DNA of 64,000 nucleotides from Lachnospiraceae bacterium (GCA_017527205.1 JAFXQK010000056.1:1-64000), one strand, 5' to 3'; shown: positions 26,532-36,388, numbered from the stretch's first letter. The notes: generated by a model from the sequence alone, not told the origin. Numbers and translations are program-made.

Positions 26532-28940
26532 GTGTTTCAAAGAAAGCATCAAAAAGGAAATTGGAAAGGGTGGTTGTGTACGGGCATGGCAGCATTGCTG
26601 GTTCTTGGCGCGGCGGGGTGCAATAGCTCCAAGGGGACGGACGCAACGGGCAGCGGACAAAAGGAAGGGAAGAACACCGTAGAGGAGCTTGCTCCTGAAT
26701 TTACGTACGTGGCGGAATACCTGAGCATGCCGGAGGATATGGAGAGTTACAATCTGACCATTGGAAAGGACTGCGCATACACGATTCACAATGATTATGA
26801 GAGCGGAGTGCCGAAGTACTCCATTATGAAGTATTCATTTGCGAATGGAGCGTTTCAAAATGGAGAAGTTTTTGCTACTGCTCCTGATAACATTAACATT
26901 CAGAGCCTTGGCATAGACCAAGCGGGAAATCTGTATTATACTGGGCAGATAAATCCCCCGGAGCCTGGTGAAGACGCTACGGAGCAGGAATGGAACGACT
27001 ATTATGAAAACATGTCTTCGAAATCTGAATACCATTTGATCAAGCTGGATGCGCAGGGAAATCAGGTTTATGAAGAGGATTTTACCGAGCAGACGAAGCG
27101 GGACGAGTATTTTTATGCTCAGCAGATGGCGATTGATGATCAAGGCAGGGTTTATTTGTCCGTCAATGACTCCATGGGTAATAATATTATGTTGTTCGAT
27201 GAAAATGGAAAATTTTCCGGGATTGCTTCTGCCGATCAGCAGTCTTGGATCAGTTCCATCTGTGTAGCTAAGGATGGCAAGGCTTATGCTAGTTTCGTGC
27301 AATATAATAATGACGGCATGGAAGGCGTGATAGGCGAGATTGACTTTGACGGGAAAAAGCTCGGAAAGGTCTACAAGAATTTTCCTTGCGCAAGCGGAAA
27401 TCGCGTTTGCCTTCGCACGGCGGAGGGCAATATCATATGCGGTGACGAAAATGCGCTGTATGAGTATTCCTTTGAAAAAGAGGAAGCTACGAAGACTTTG
27501 ACCTGGTTGGATTGTGACATCGAAGGGAACAAGATCAATCAAGTATTTATGGATTCCGAGGGTAAGATCTATGCGATGATCTATGACTGGGAAAATGGAG
27601 GCACCGAGCTTGCCTACATGAAGAAGGTAAAGACGGAGGATGTCGTAAAGAGAGAAAAAATTGTGATTGGCATGATTTATTCGAATTCCAATCTTTCCTC
27701 GAAAATTGTAGAATTTAATAAAAATAATGATAAATATCGGGTTACCATAAAGACCTATATGGACGAGAATAATTGGAGCGAGAAGAGTTTTGAAGATGCC
27801 ATTGCCAATCTGACCAATGACATTCTTGCCGGGAATAGCCCTGACATTCTTGATCTAGGAGGCCTTGATATCGAAAATTTAGCAAACAAGGGTGTTTTAG
27901 AGGATTTAGCTCCTTTTCTGGAAAAGAGCACCGTTTTGAATAAAAACGATTTCTTTGAAAGTATCTTGAAGGCTGCAACCTTTCATGGAAAAATTGTTTA
28001 TATTCCTTCTTCCTTTACTCTGGAGACGATCGCGGCAAAGAGTTCCTTGGTTGGTGATAAGATGGGTTGGACCATGGAGGACGTTGTACGACTGAAGAAT
28101 CAATATCCTAATTCCGAGCTGATCGAATATGCTACGAAGAAGGACATCATGCAGATCATGCTGATGATGAACAAGGATTCCTTTATCGATGAGGAGACGG
28201 GAACCTGCCATTTTGACAGCAAGGAATTCAAAGATCTTTTAGTATTTGCAAATGCCTTCCCAAAAGAGTATGATTATAACGAGGAGCGTCCCGTTACGCC
28301 GTACCTTCTTGCGGATAATCGCCTGCTTCTTTCCATGACAAGTATTTATAGTTTTGAAGAGATTCAGAGCACTTTGTCATTTTTTGGCGACGAGGACGTA
28401 ACCTTTATAGGGTTCCCGACGTATAATAATGGTAACGGGTGCTTGTTAAACCCTTCCGATCAGTATGGTATGTCTGCCCAGTCAAAGAATAAAGAAGCGG
28501 CATGGGCATTCTTGGAGGCGGTCATAAGCTCGTCTGCGAATGATGAGATGTATCATTATGGATTCTCCTCCTTGAAATCGCAATTTGAAAAGCAGAAGGC
28601 TGAGGCTCTGGAGATTAAGTACGTCTATGATGAAAATGGTGAAATCATGAAGGATGACGCCGGAAATCCGATCGTAGAAGGTTCTGGTGGCGGATGGAGC
28701 ATGACTGGCAGTGACGGTTCTGAGTGGACATACGAGTATCGCCCGATTACGAAGGAAGAGGTTGACATGGTTGAAAAGCTCCTTGATGGGGCCAAGGCCA
28801 TTAACATGAGCTTGGATCAAGAGCTGAACAGTATCATTGACGAAGAAGCAGAGTACTATTTCTCGGGAAGCAAGAGCGTTGATGAAGTGGCTAACATCAT
28901 CCAAAACCGCGTAAATCTCTATGTGCAGGAGAACAGATAA
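26532..28940 (+). CDS. lipoprotein with N-terminal propeller-like repeats and C-terminal solute-binding domain (copy 1)
   Basis: 802 residues starting at GTG 26532, with AGGAGG five bases upstream. A signal peptide ends in lipobox LGAAGC (Cys30). Residues about 70-365 hold at least four repeats of the type IDQAGNLYYTG, IDDQGRVYLSV, VAKDGKAYASF and MDSEGKIYAMI, as in NHL/beta-propeller blades. From about 375 a type-1 extracellular solute-binding domain begins (REKIVIGMIYSNSN) and includes NDILAGNSPDILDLGG. The length is about double that of a usual sugar-binding protein (400-450). The C-terminal end EVANIIQNRVNLYVQEN is nearly repeated in the paralogue at 33901. It is the first gene of a six- or seven-gene operon. 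Confidence 0.85.
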   Translation: MFQRKHQKGNWKGWLCTGMAALLVLGAAGCNSSKGTDATGSGQKEGKNTVEELAPEFTYVAEYLSMPEDMESYNLTIGKDCAYTIHNDYESGVPKYSIMKYSFANGAFQNGEVFATAPDNINIQSLGIDQAGNLYYTGQINPPEPGEDATEQEWNDYYENMSSKSEYHLIKLDAQGNQVYEEDFTEQTKRDEYFYAQQMAIDDQGRVYLSVNDSMGNNIMLFDENGKFSGIASADQQSWISSICVAKDGKAYASFVQYNNDGMEGVIGEIDFDGKKLGKVYKNFPCASGNRVCLRTAEGNIICGDENALYEYSFEKEEATKTLTWLDCDIEGNKINQVFMDSEGKIYAMIYDWENGGTELAYMKKVKTEDVVKREKIVIGMIYSNSNLSSKIVEFNKNNDKYRVTIKTYMDENNWSEKSFEDAIANLTNDILAGNSPDILDLGGLDIENLANKGVLEDLAPFLEKSTVLNKNDFFESILKAATFHGKIVYIPSSFTLETIAAKSSLVGDKMGWTMEDVVRLKNQYPNSELIEYATKKDIMQIMLMMNKDSFIDEETGTCHFDSKEFKDLLVFANAFPKEYDYNEERPVTPYLLADNRLLLSMTSIYSFEEIQSTLSFFGDEDVTFIGFPTYNNGNGCLLNPSDQYGMSAQSKNKEAAWAFLEAVISSSANDEMYHYGFSSLKSQFEKQKAEALEIKYVYDENGEIMKDDAGNPIVEGSGGGWSMTGSDGSEWTYEYRPITKEEVDMVEKLLDGAKAINMSLDQELNSIIDEEAEYYFSGSKSVDEVANIIQNRVNLYVQENR

Positions 28941-28942
28941 TT

Positions 28943-29890
28943 TTGGAAAAAAAAGTAACCTTAACAAAAGCAAAAGTGAATGCAGAAGAACCTGTAAAAA
29001 AGGTCAAGGTTCCGAAGCGGAACAGTAAGCGATTTCGAAAGCTGAAATTTAAATCAGGACTATTCATCGCTCCCAGTTTTCTGGGAGTGATGGCCTTTTT
29101 TATTGTTCCCTTCGGAGTCATTATTTATTATTCCGTTTTAGACAATCCCATTAGTGCAAACTACGTAGGATTTGAGAATTTTAAAAACGTGGCAACCAAT
29201 GAGGCGTTCATGACCGCAGTAAAGAATACGGGGATGTTCTCCCTGATCGCGGTACCGCTGGCCGTGGTTTTAAGTCTGATTTTGGCCATGGTATTGGATT
29301 TGAACATTCCTTTTCGAAGTCAATTTCGAACCTTCTTCCTCAGCCCCATGATGGTTCCCGTTGCTTCCATCGTACTGATTTGGCAGGTACTGTTTCATAA
29401 CAACGGTGCCGTCAATGATCTGGTGATGAAGTTCGGAATGGACCGAATTGACTGGATGAAGTCGGAATACTCCATTATCGTAATTGTTGTGCTGTTCCTA
29501 TGGAAGAATCTGGGCTATAACATGATTTTGTTCATGGCGGCGCTCGCAAGCATTCCAAAGGATATTTTGGAGGTGGCAAGGCTGGAAAATGCCAATCCGC
29601 TCCAAACCTTTTTCTATGTAAAGATTCGATATCTTTCCTCAACGATCCTGTTCGTGACCATCATGTCACTGATCAGCTCCTTTAAGATCTTTAGGGAAAT
29701 TTATCTGCTGACGACGGATTACCCATATCCGACCATGTACATGCTGCAGCATTACATGAATAATAAATTCAAAAAATTAGATTATCAGGCATTGTCAGCT
29801 GGCGCCATTATGATGTCGGTTGTCATGATTTTAATCATAGGATTATTGTTTATCATTGATGAGCACTTTGGAAAAGACGTGGAGGGATAA
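28943..29890 (+). CDS. MalF/UgpA-type ABC sugar permease
   Basis: 315 residues starting at TTG 28943, two bases after the binding-protein stop; AGGAGA lies in the end of that gene. A basic N-terminal tail of about 35 residues is followed by six membrane helices. The EAA loop reads LEVARLENANPLQTFF, the contact site for the ATPase. It has the size of a MalF-type subunit without the large periplasmic insert. It pairs with the next gene. No ATPase is encoded in the operon, as in many Firmicutes sugar importers that share one MsmX-like ATPase. Confidence 0.88.
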   Translation: MEKKVTLTKAKVNAEEPVKKVKVPKRNSKRFRKLKFKSGLFIAPSFLGVMAFFIVPFGVIIYYSVLDNPISANYVGFENFKNVATNEAFMTAVKNTGMFSLIAVPLAVVLSLILAMVLDLNIPFRSQFRTFFLSPMMVPVASIVLIWQVLFHNNGAVNDLVMKFGMDRIDWMKSEYSIIVIVVLFLWKNLGYNMILFMAALASIPKDILEVARLENANPLQTFFYVKIRYLSSTILFVTIMSLISSFKIFREIYLLTTDYPYPTMYMLQHYMNNKFKKLDYQALSAGAIMMSVVMILIIGLLFIIDEHFGKDVEG

Positions 29891-29893
29891 GGG

Positions 29894-30907
29894 ATGGAAG
29901 AAGAGAAGATGGACGACCTCTCCGAACTGATTGCCGCCGCGGAGAAAACGAAAAAAAAGAAAAAAAGAAAAGAAATCAGTGCCGAGAAGCTTCGGAAAAT
30001 GGATAAAATCGCAGCAAAAAGAAGGAAGCTGGATCACTTCCTCAGCATTGGGCTGGCAACCTTGATTGCAGCATTTTTCGCAATTTTGTTTCTGATGCCG
30101 ATTATCCTGACGATTACGAATTCCTTTATGGCCGCGTCGGAGATTTCCTCTAACTATGGCATGGTTTTTGCAACCAATGCAAACGGCGGTAAGGTCTATA
30201 TAGCGGAAAAGGTAAACCTAAAGTTTATTCCGGACATGGTTTCCTTTAGCCAGTATTCTACAGTGCTCTTTAAGAGCCCGGAGTACCTGCTGAAATTCTG
30301 GAATTCCGTTGTGCTGGTAGGACCGATTGTTTTGTTTCAGCTGATTGTGGCGAGCCTTGCATCCTATGGCTTTGCAAGATATACGGGCAAGCTTCGGGCG
30401 ATCGTCTTTTTCGCCTATGTCATATTAATGCTGATGCCCTATCAGGTAACACTGGTTCCAAACTATCTCGTGAGCAACTGGCTGAGTATCCTTGATACCT
30501 ATTGGGCGATCTGGCTGCCTGGAATTTTCTCGCCCTTTGCCGTGTTCCTTTTGACAAAGTTTATGAAGAGAATCCCAAGCTCCATGATTGAAGCGGCACA
30601 GATTGACGGGGCGGGAGAATGGCAGATCTATCGGAAGATTTGCATGCCACTATGTAAGGGAGCCATTTGCTCCGCAGCCATTTTGGTATTTATCGACTAT
30701 TGGAACATGGTTGAGCAGCCGCTGATCCTTTTGGCGGATGGAGAAAAGCATCCCCTGTCGGTCTTCTTAAGTAAGATCAATAGCGGTGAAGTTGGCCTGG
30801 CGTTTGCAGTTGCAACGATCTACATGGTGCCTACGCTTTTGGTATTCCTCTATGGAGAGGAGTATTTGGTCGATGGCATCACCTATCAGGGCGGCGTTAA
30901 AGGATAA
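29894..30907 (+). CDS. MalG/UgpE-type ABC sugar permease
   Basis: 337 residues, 3 bp after the first permease, with GGAGGG upstream. The N-terminus has a highly basic stretch (KKKKKRKE near residue 20), then six membrane helices. After the first helix there is an enlarged extracellular loop of about 50 residues (FMAASEISSNYGMVFATN onward) not seen in the common MalG form. The EAA loop reads IEAAQIDGAGEWQIYRK. It forms the second half of the membrane channel. Confidence 0.88.
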   Translation: MEEEKMDDLSELIAAAEKTKKKKKRKEISAEKLRKMDKIAAKRRKLDHFLSIGLATLIAAFFAILFLMPIILTITNSFMAASEISSNYGMVFATNANGGKVYIAEKVNLKFIPDMVSFSQYSTVLFKSPEYLLKFWNSVVLVGPIVLFQLIVASLASYGFARYTGKLRAIVFFAYVILMLMPYQVTLVPNYLVSNWLSILDTYWAIWLPGIFSPFAVFLLTKFMKRIPSSMIEAAQIDGAGEWQIYRKICMPLCKGAICSAAILVFIDYWNMVEQPLILLADGEKHPLSVFLSKINSGEVGLAFAVATIYMVPTLLVFLYGEEYLVDGITYQGGVKG

Positions 30908-30940
30908 AAGGAAGCAGATTTTCTATAAAGGAGAAGAACG

Positions 30941-32704
30941 ATGAACGAAAAAAGCAGTAAGAGAAGAGAATGGGTGAAAACGGCGGCAATTGTCTTTTTG
31001 TCCGTGTTGCTGGTGCTGACCTTCTTTTCTCAGACAATTATGAATCATTCCCTGCCGGAGGTTGCCACGAAGTTTGCACAAAGCGGATCCATTACCTCAA
31101 AAATTCGCGGCGGCGGCACGGTAGAAAGCGGAGATCCCTATACCGTTGAAATTGCTCCGGGCTATGTGGGACGGAAGGTGACAAGCATTCATTTCAAGGT
31201 CGGCGACACCGTGAAAAAGGGTGACGTACTGTTTACCGTTGCGGAGGGCGACGGATCGGACCTGGAAGAAGCAAAATCCGTACTGGAGGCTGCGGAGAGC
31301 GCATTAAAGACTGCGCAGAATGCATATGATGAGTACATTTTGAGTGAATCCATTAAGAATTCGGATATCAATAATGCAAAGGCAGGGACCTCCGCCGCTA
31401 CCTATCGTAAAATGATTACGGAGCTTCAGACGGCGGTGAGCGATGCGGAAGCGAAAGCGGCACAAATGCAGGCAGCCTATGATCAGTTCAAGCAGTTGAT
31501 TGATGATTGTAACACGCAGCTTGGGTTAGAGGCAAATAAGGATTCCGTGACACAGGCAAAGGTGGCGACGGCAGAGACGATTGTCGCTCAAAAGCAGGCC
31601 ATCAGGGATGACGCAAAGACGGCTGCTGAGGATGCGCAGAAGGCTAAGGACGCTGCCGCATTAGAGGGAGAGGCTTTGGAGGCGGCATATCTTGCGGATC
31701 CGGATTCCATTGAGGACATAGAGGCAGAAAGAGCCAAGATTGCTGATAAATTAGCAACTGCAACGACAACGCTTTCTGAAAAAACCAAGGCTTTGGAGAC
31801 TGCAGAGGATGCCCTGAAAAAGGCCCAGGAAGATCTTGCAAATGCAGTGAAGGAAAAGGAAGCCCAGGAGGCAAGCACCATCACAAACAACGTGAACGCG
31901 GTCAAGATTCAGTATGAGGCTTCTCTGCATGAATATGAAAAGAAGCTTGCAGATGCCAATGCGGAAAAGGACGCTGCTGAGAAAAAACTGAATGAGCTTC
32001 TCGGAACCATCAGTAAATCCACAAAAATTCAGGAATTAGACGCTGACATTGCTTCTGCAAAGAAGAAGGTAGCAGATGCAAAGAAGAAAGTGGATGATCT
32101 TTCGGGAGAGAATAAAGGAAGTGAAATTACCTCTGACGTCAATGGTACGATTATTTCAATCAACATTACCAGTGGTAAAAAGATTGAAATGCGTGACGTT
32201 ATGACAATGCAGCCCGAAGGCCAAGGGTATTTCATGACCATGTCCGTGACGAATGAGCAGGCGCGACTGGTTTCCGTAGGAGATAAGGCAAGCCTCGTGA
32301 ACTCTTGGTATTACAATGACATGGATATTACGCTGCAAAGCATTAAGCCTGACAGAACCGATCCCGCAAAGAAAAAGATGTTAACCTTTGCGATTGACGG
32401 AAATGCTGTAGCAGGACAAACCCTGAACATCTCCATTGGCCAAAAGAGCCAAAACTATGATTGCATCATTCCCAAGAGTGCCCTTCGGAATGATACCAAC
32501 GGAGATTATGTATTGATCGTAGAATCTAAGAGCACGCCGCTTGGAAATCGTTACATTGCAACGCGTGTTGACGTTCAGGTACTTGCGGAGGATGACACGC
32601 AGGTAGCCGTAAGCGGTGCCATCAATGGTTGGGGAGATTATGTCATTACGACGGCGTCCGCGCCCATCAAGGCCGGCTCTCAGGTTCGAATGACGGAAAA
32701 CTAA
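30941..32704 (+). CDS. HlyD/MacA-type membrane fusion (adaptor) protein
   Basis: 587 residues, 33 bp after the permease, with AAAGGAGAAG before the ATG. A membrane helix lies at about 12-32. Two lipoyl-like half motifs flank a very long helical hairpin: VTSIHFKVGDTVKKGDVLF near residue 95 and SDVNGTIISINITSGKKI near 400. The coiled coil (about 105-390) is rich in Ala, Glu and Lys. The C-terminal third is the beta-barrel region. Such adaptors normally work with exporters (MacB, RND or type I). Finding one between sugar-import permeases and a MacB-like subunit is unusual. Confidence 0.88.
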   Translation: MNEKSSKRREWVKTAAIVFLSVLLVLTFFSQTIMNHSLPEVATKFAQSGSITSKIRGGGTVESGDPYTVEIAPGYVGRKVTSIHFKVGDTVKKGDVLFTVAEGDGSDLEEAKSVLEAAESALKTAQNAYDEYILSESIKNSDINNAKAGTSAATYRKMITELQTAVSDAEAKAAQMQAAYDQFKQLIDDCNTQLGLEANKDSVTQAKVATAETIVAQKQAIRDDAKTAAEDAQKAKDAAALEGEALEAAYLADPDSIEDIEAERAKIADKLATATTTLSEKTKALETAEDALKKAQEDLANAVKEKEAQEASTITNNVNAVKIQYEASLHEYEKKLADANAEKDAAEKKLNELLGTISKSTKIQELDADIASAKKKVADAKKKVDDLSGENKGSEITSDVNGTIISINITSGKKIEMRDVMTMQPEGQGYFMTMSVTNEQARLVSVGDKASLVNSWYYNDMDITLQSIKPDRTDPAKKKMLTFAIDGNAVAGQTLNISIGQKSQNYDCIIPKSALRNDTNGDYVLIVESKSTPLGNRYIATRVDVQVLAEDDTQVAVSGAINGWGDYVITTASAPIKAGSQVRMTEN

Positions 32705-32720
32705 GGCAGGAGCTGCAAGA

Positions 32721-33914
32721 GTGAAGAAAATAAGAATTTCAAAAAAAATTTTCATATTTGGCGTGCTGTGCCTTTCGTCCTTCCTGCTTGCCATCGCACT
32801 GATGCTTGTTCGAGATGGGATCATCCAAAAGCAGCTAAGTCAGCAAATGGCAGTGCGTTGGAATGAGGAAGGGGGCGTTACGCAAATCAGCGCCTTCTTC
32901 ACTAGAAAGGCCGGCGTAACCAAGGAGCAAATCATCGGATTTGAGCATTCGCTGGACAGCGCATTACAGGAAGCCTCGGTGAAGCTGGAAAGCGAAAACC
33001 CGGGTGCAAGGCTTTGGACAGATGCCTATAGCGCACAGGGGACTTTGATGGTATCTACGGACAGGGCCATGCTATCGCTGAAGGCGATCGGCGTTGGCGG
33101 TGATTTCTTCCAGTTCCATCCGCAGAACTTGTTATACGGCAATTATTTTAACGAAAACGACGTCAATCAGGATTATGTCGTTATAGATGAAGAAATTGCC
33201 TGGCAGCTGTTCGGCGGCATAGAGGTTCCCGGGAAAATCATTGACGTCAATGGAAAGCCACACATGATTGCCGGTGTCATCAAAAGACCTCAGGGAAAGA
33301 TGGAGCAGAGGGCAGGACTTTCGGATCCCATTATTTACGTTTCCTATGAGACCCTACAGGAATCAGGTATGGCAGACCCGATCAATCATTTTGAGATCGT
33401 CATGCCGAACCCCATCAAGGGTTTTGCAATGGATATGGTAAAAAAGAATTTGACGGTGGATGAAAAGGAATCTGAGTTTATTGAGAACAGCACCAGATAT
33501 TCCTATGATCATTGCCTAAAGCTTTTGGGGGAATTTTCCTATCGTTCCATGAATGGCAAGGCTATTATTTATCCCTATTGGGAAAATATTGCAAGAGGCA
33601 AGGAAGACATACTTGCAATCCTGACGACGTTTGTGGTAATACTCATTGCAGTGCCGAGTCTTATCATTGCAATATGGCTGATTTATCGCTGGCGACATAA
33701 GAAATGGACTTGGAAGTCCGTTTGGGAGAAGCTGACCAGGGCCCTGGAAAACGCAAGGAGCCGAAGAAAATCTGCCAAGAATAGGACGCAAAAGGACAAG
33801 GCGGAAAAGACGGAGAAGAAAAAGACGGAAAAAAGAAAGGCAGGAAAGGCTTTGGAATCCAGAAAGCCGATTCACATTACCTTTGACGAGGAGGAAGAGA
33901 ATGAAGAAGAGTAG
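32721..33914 (+). CDS. MacB periplasmic-core-type membrane protein lacking the FtsX transmembrane domain
   Basis: 397 residues from GTG 32721 (AGGAG eight bases before). One membrane helix lies at about 9-29 and a second at about 290-312. Between them is a soluble domain like the MacB periplasmic core, with features such as GVGGDFFQFHPQNLLYGNYF and VVIDEEIAWQLFGG. In complete MacB/FtsX permeases this is followed by three more helices, which are missing. The C-terminal 80 residues are cytoplasmic, strongly Lys/Arg-rich (KKTEKRKAGK), and end in an acidic patch. It cannot form a transporter alone and probably works with the HlyD-like neighbour or another FtsX permease. Its end overlaps the next gene by 14 bp. 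Confidence 0.72.
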   Translation: MKKIRISKKIFIFGVLCLSSFLLAIALMLVRDGIIQKQLSQQMAVRWNEEGGVTQISAFFTRKAGVTKEQIIGFEHSLDSALQEASVKLESENPGARLWTDAYSAQGTLMVSTDRAMLSLKAIGVGGDFFQFHPQNLLYGNYFNENDVNQDYVVIDEEIAWQLFGGIEVPGKIIDVNGKPHMIAGVIKRPQGKMEQRAGLSDPIIYVSYETLQESGMADPINHFEIVMPNPIKGFAMDMVKKNLTVDEKESEFIENSTRYSYDHCLKLLGEFSYRSMNGKAIIYPYWENIARGKEDILAILTTFVVILIAVPSLIIAIWLIYRWRHKKWTWKSVWEKLTRALENARSRRKSAKNRTQKDKAEKTEKKKTEKRKAGKALESRKPIHITFDEEEENEEE

Positions 33915-36387
33915 TAACTTAAAAAGAATTGTGGCCATGGGTTTGGCGGTCATTATGACGCTTGGCATGGCCGGATGTAACAACGCGAAAAACAAGGATG
34001 GCAACGGCGGCGGTGGAAAGGGAGGAGATCCTGTCGCTGCAGACCCTTTGCTGGCAAAGCAGTATGTTTATCGATATGCGGATATTTCGCTCTCCGGTGA
34101 AAATGAAGACCTCAACATTTCATCGGCCAGAAAGGATGGAGATCGTCTGGAGATTTTGACCATGCGGTACGACTACAGCGATGACGGCACGGAGTCGCAG
34201 ATCTTAACCCTGTACAACATGAAAAATGACGGCTCTGACGTAACCTCCTTACAGCTGGAGGCGGTGAAGGATGAGACTGCCGCGGAAGGAGAAACCAAGG
34301 AAACGGTCGGGGAGGATGACGGAGAAAATGTTGACGGAGAAAATGTTGACGATTATTCCTATTCCTATAGTTATTTTCAGAGCAGTGTCCTTACAAAGGA
34401 AAATGTTTTGGCACTTCGAACACATTACAACAATCAGTACGTGAACGGGGAATACGTCGACGAGAATACCACGAATATTATCGGATGGAACAAAAGCGAC
34501 GGAACGCTGGCGTTCAATATCCCCTTTGACATGCAAAAGTATCAGAATGATGACAGCTACAGCTATGTCAATCGAATGATCGGTCTTTCAAATGATCAGG
34601 TCGGACTGTTAATGTCCGGCGATCAGGCCGGCATTATTACGGTCGGTATGGATGGCACCATGTCTGATCTTAAGAATATTGCTTCCGACAAGGATATTTT
34701 CTCCATGGATCCCGCTTTCGCTGAAAGGCCGGATGGATCCCTTTACGTAGCTTACTACAGCGAAGATTGGACGAAGCAATATATCAGGACCTTTAATCCT
34801 GCAGATGGCTCCCTGGGACAGGAATATGAAGTTCCGGCGATTGCAAGAAACAATGGATTTTTTAATTTCTGCTCCGGCAACGAAAAGGACATTCTGTATT
34901 CCAACAGTGAGGGCGTCTTTGGATTTAATCTTGGAGACACTGAGGTTACCAAGGTGATGGATTACGTGAACTCGGATCTGGTTACCTATAGCCTTAGTAA
35001 TCTGATCAGTCTGGATGCAACACATTTTGCCGCATGCTATTATGACAACACCACTTATAAGACAAACATGGCAATCTTCTCTTACGTAAAGCCTGAGGAC
35101 ATTCAGGATAAGAAGGTGCTGGTCTATGCGGGCATATACATTGATACCAACACAAAGGCAAACATCATCCGGTTCAACAAAAAGAGCACGGAATACAGAA
35201 TCACCATAGAAGATTACAGCAAGTATAACACAGAGGAGGATTATACCCTCGCGACCACGAAGCTGAACAACGACATGATCGCCGGTAAGGTTCCGGACAT
35301 TCTGCATTTGAATTCCTCCATGAACGTGAATACCTTTGTGGAAAAGGGACTTCTCGCAAATATCGATGAGATGATCAAGGGCGATGACGAGTTAAGCCAG
35401 CAGGAATACATGGATAATGTCTTTGAGGCATATCGGGTAAATGGCAATCTGTATCAGGTGGTTCCGAGGTATTATATCAGAACCTGGATCGGAAAGAAGA
35501 GCCTTGTGGGTGAGCGTGACCATTGGACCATGGACGACGTAAAACAGGCAGCACAAAAGCTTGTTGGAGATAAGTCCATCTTTGGACTTGGCATGACGAG
35601 AGATACCTTCATCTATCAGATGATGAATTACTGCGGCAGTGATTTTATCGATAAAAACGAGGGAAAATGTAATTTCAACAATCAGAACTTTATCAGCATG
35701 CTGGAGTATGCAAGAAGCCTTCCCGAATCCGAAGAGTCCGGCGGCGATGAGGAGTATTGGCAGCATTATTATGAGTCCTACCAGACGATGTATCGTGAAA
35801 ACAGGGCACTGCTGATGGAGTGTACCGTAGGTGACGCATACAACATTAAGTACAGTGTCAACGGTCAGATCGGAGAGGACGTTTCCTATATTGGTTTCCC
35901 TACGGAAACGGGTTCGGGTTCCTATATTGAGGCTTCCATTACCTACGCCATTTCTTCCAAGTCCGCAAATCAGGACGGTGCATGGCAGTTTGTCAGATTC
36001 TTCCTGACCGAGGATTATCAGAAGAACGAGGATTACAAGTATGGTTATGCCGATGGTATGCCCATCCTCAAAAAGCTTGTTCGCGAGCAGGTGGATAAGA
36101 CCATGGAAAGACCTTACTGGACGGATGAAAACGGAGAGAAGGTTGAGTACGACGATACCTACTGGATCAACGAGGAAGAGATCATTATCCAGCCCTTTAC
36201 GAAGGAGCAGGCAGATAATCTGTTCAACTTCCTTAGCAGCGTAAAGAATACCAGCTATTCGGACGAGAATATTACGAAGATCGTTGAGGAGGAGATCGCA
36301 TCCTTCTTTGCCGGTTCCAAGTCCGCAAGCGACGTTGCTAACATGATTCAGAATCGTGTTCAGCTCTACCTCAATGAGAATAAATAA
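33901..36387 (+). CDS. lipoprotein with N-terminal propeller-like repeats and C-terminal solute-binding domain (copy 2)
   Basis: 828 residues from ATG 33901, inside the end of the previous gene, with GAGGAGG upstream. The signal peptide ends in lipobox LGMAGC (Cys26). Residues about 50-395 form a repeat region with blade-like units (MIGLSNDQVGLLMSG, ERPDGSLYVAYYS) and an acidic insert with a short tandem repeat GENVDGENVDD. From about 404 a solute-binding domain begins (KKVLVYAGIYIDTN) with NDMIAGKVPDILHLN. It is a clear paralogue of the protein at 26532, sharing the SLVG-x4-W-TMxDV segment and the C-terminal tail VANMIQNRVQLYLNEN. Two such proteins in one operon suggest two ligands or a two-part receptor. 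Confidence 0.85.
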   Translation: MKKSSNLKRIVAMGLAVIMTLGMAGCNNAKNKDGNGGGGKGGDPVAADPLLAKQYVYRYADISLSGENEDLNISSARKDGDRLEILTMRYDYSDDGTESQILTLYNMKNDGSDVTSLQLEAVKDETAAEGETKETVGEDDGENVDGENVDDYSYSYSYFQSSVLTKENVLALRTHYNNQYVNGEYVDENTTNIIGWNKSDGTLAFNIPFDMQKYQNDDSYSYVNRMIGLSNDQVGLLMSGDQAGIITVGMDGTMSDLKNIASDKDIFSMDPAFAERPDGSLYVAYYSEDWTKQYIRTFNPADGSLGQEYEVPAIARNNGFFNFCSGNEKDILYSNSEGVFGFNLGDTEVTKVMDYVNSDLVTYSLSNLISLDATHFAACYYDNTTYKTNMAIFSYVKPEDIQDKKVLVYAGIYIDTNTKANIIRFNKKSTEYRITIEDYSKYNTEEDYTLATTKLNNDMIAGKVPDILHLNSSMNVNTFVEKGLLANIDEMIKGDDELSQQEYMDNVFEAYRVNGNLYQVVPRYYIRTWIGKKSLVGERDHWTMDDVKQAAQKLVGDKSIFGLGMTRDTFIYQMMNYCGSDFIDKNEGKCNFNNQNFISMLEYARSLPESEESGGDEEYWQHYYESYQTMYRENRALLMECTVGDAYNIKYSVNGQIGEDVSYIGFPTETGSGSYIEASITYAISSKSANQDGAWQFVRFFLTEDYQKNEDYKYGYADGMPILKKLVREQVDKTMERPYWTDENGEKVEYDDTYWINEEEIIIQPFTKEQADNLFNFLSSVKNTSYSDENITKIVEEEIASFFAGSKSASDVANMIQNRVQLYLNENK

Positions 36388-36388
36388 G

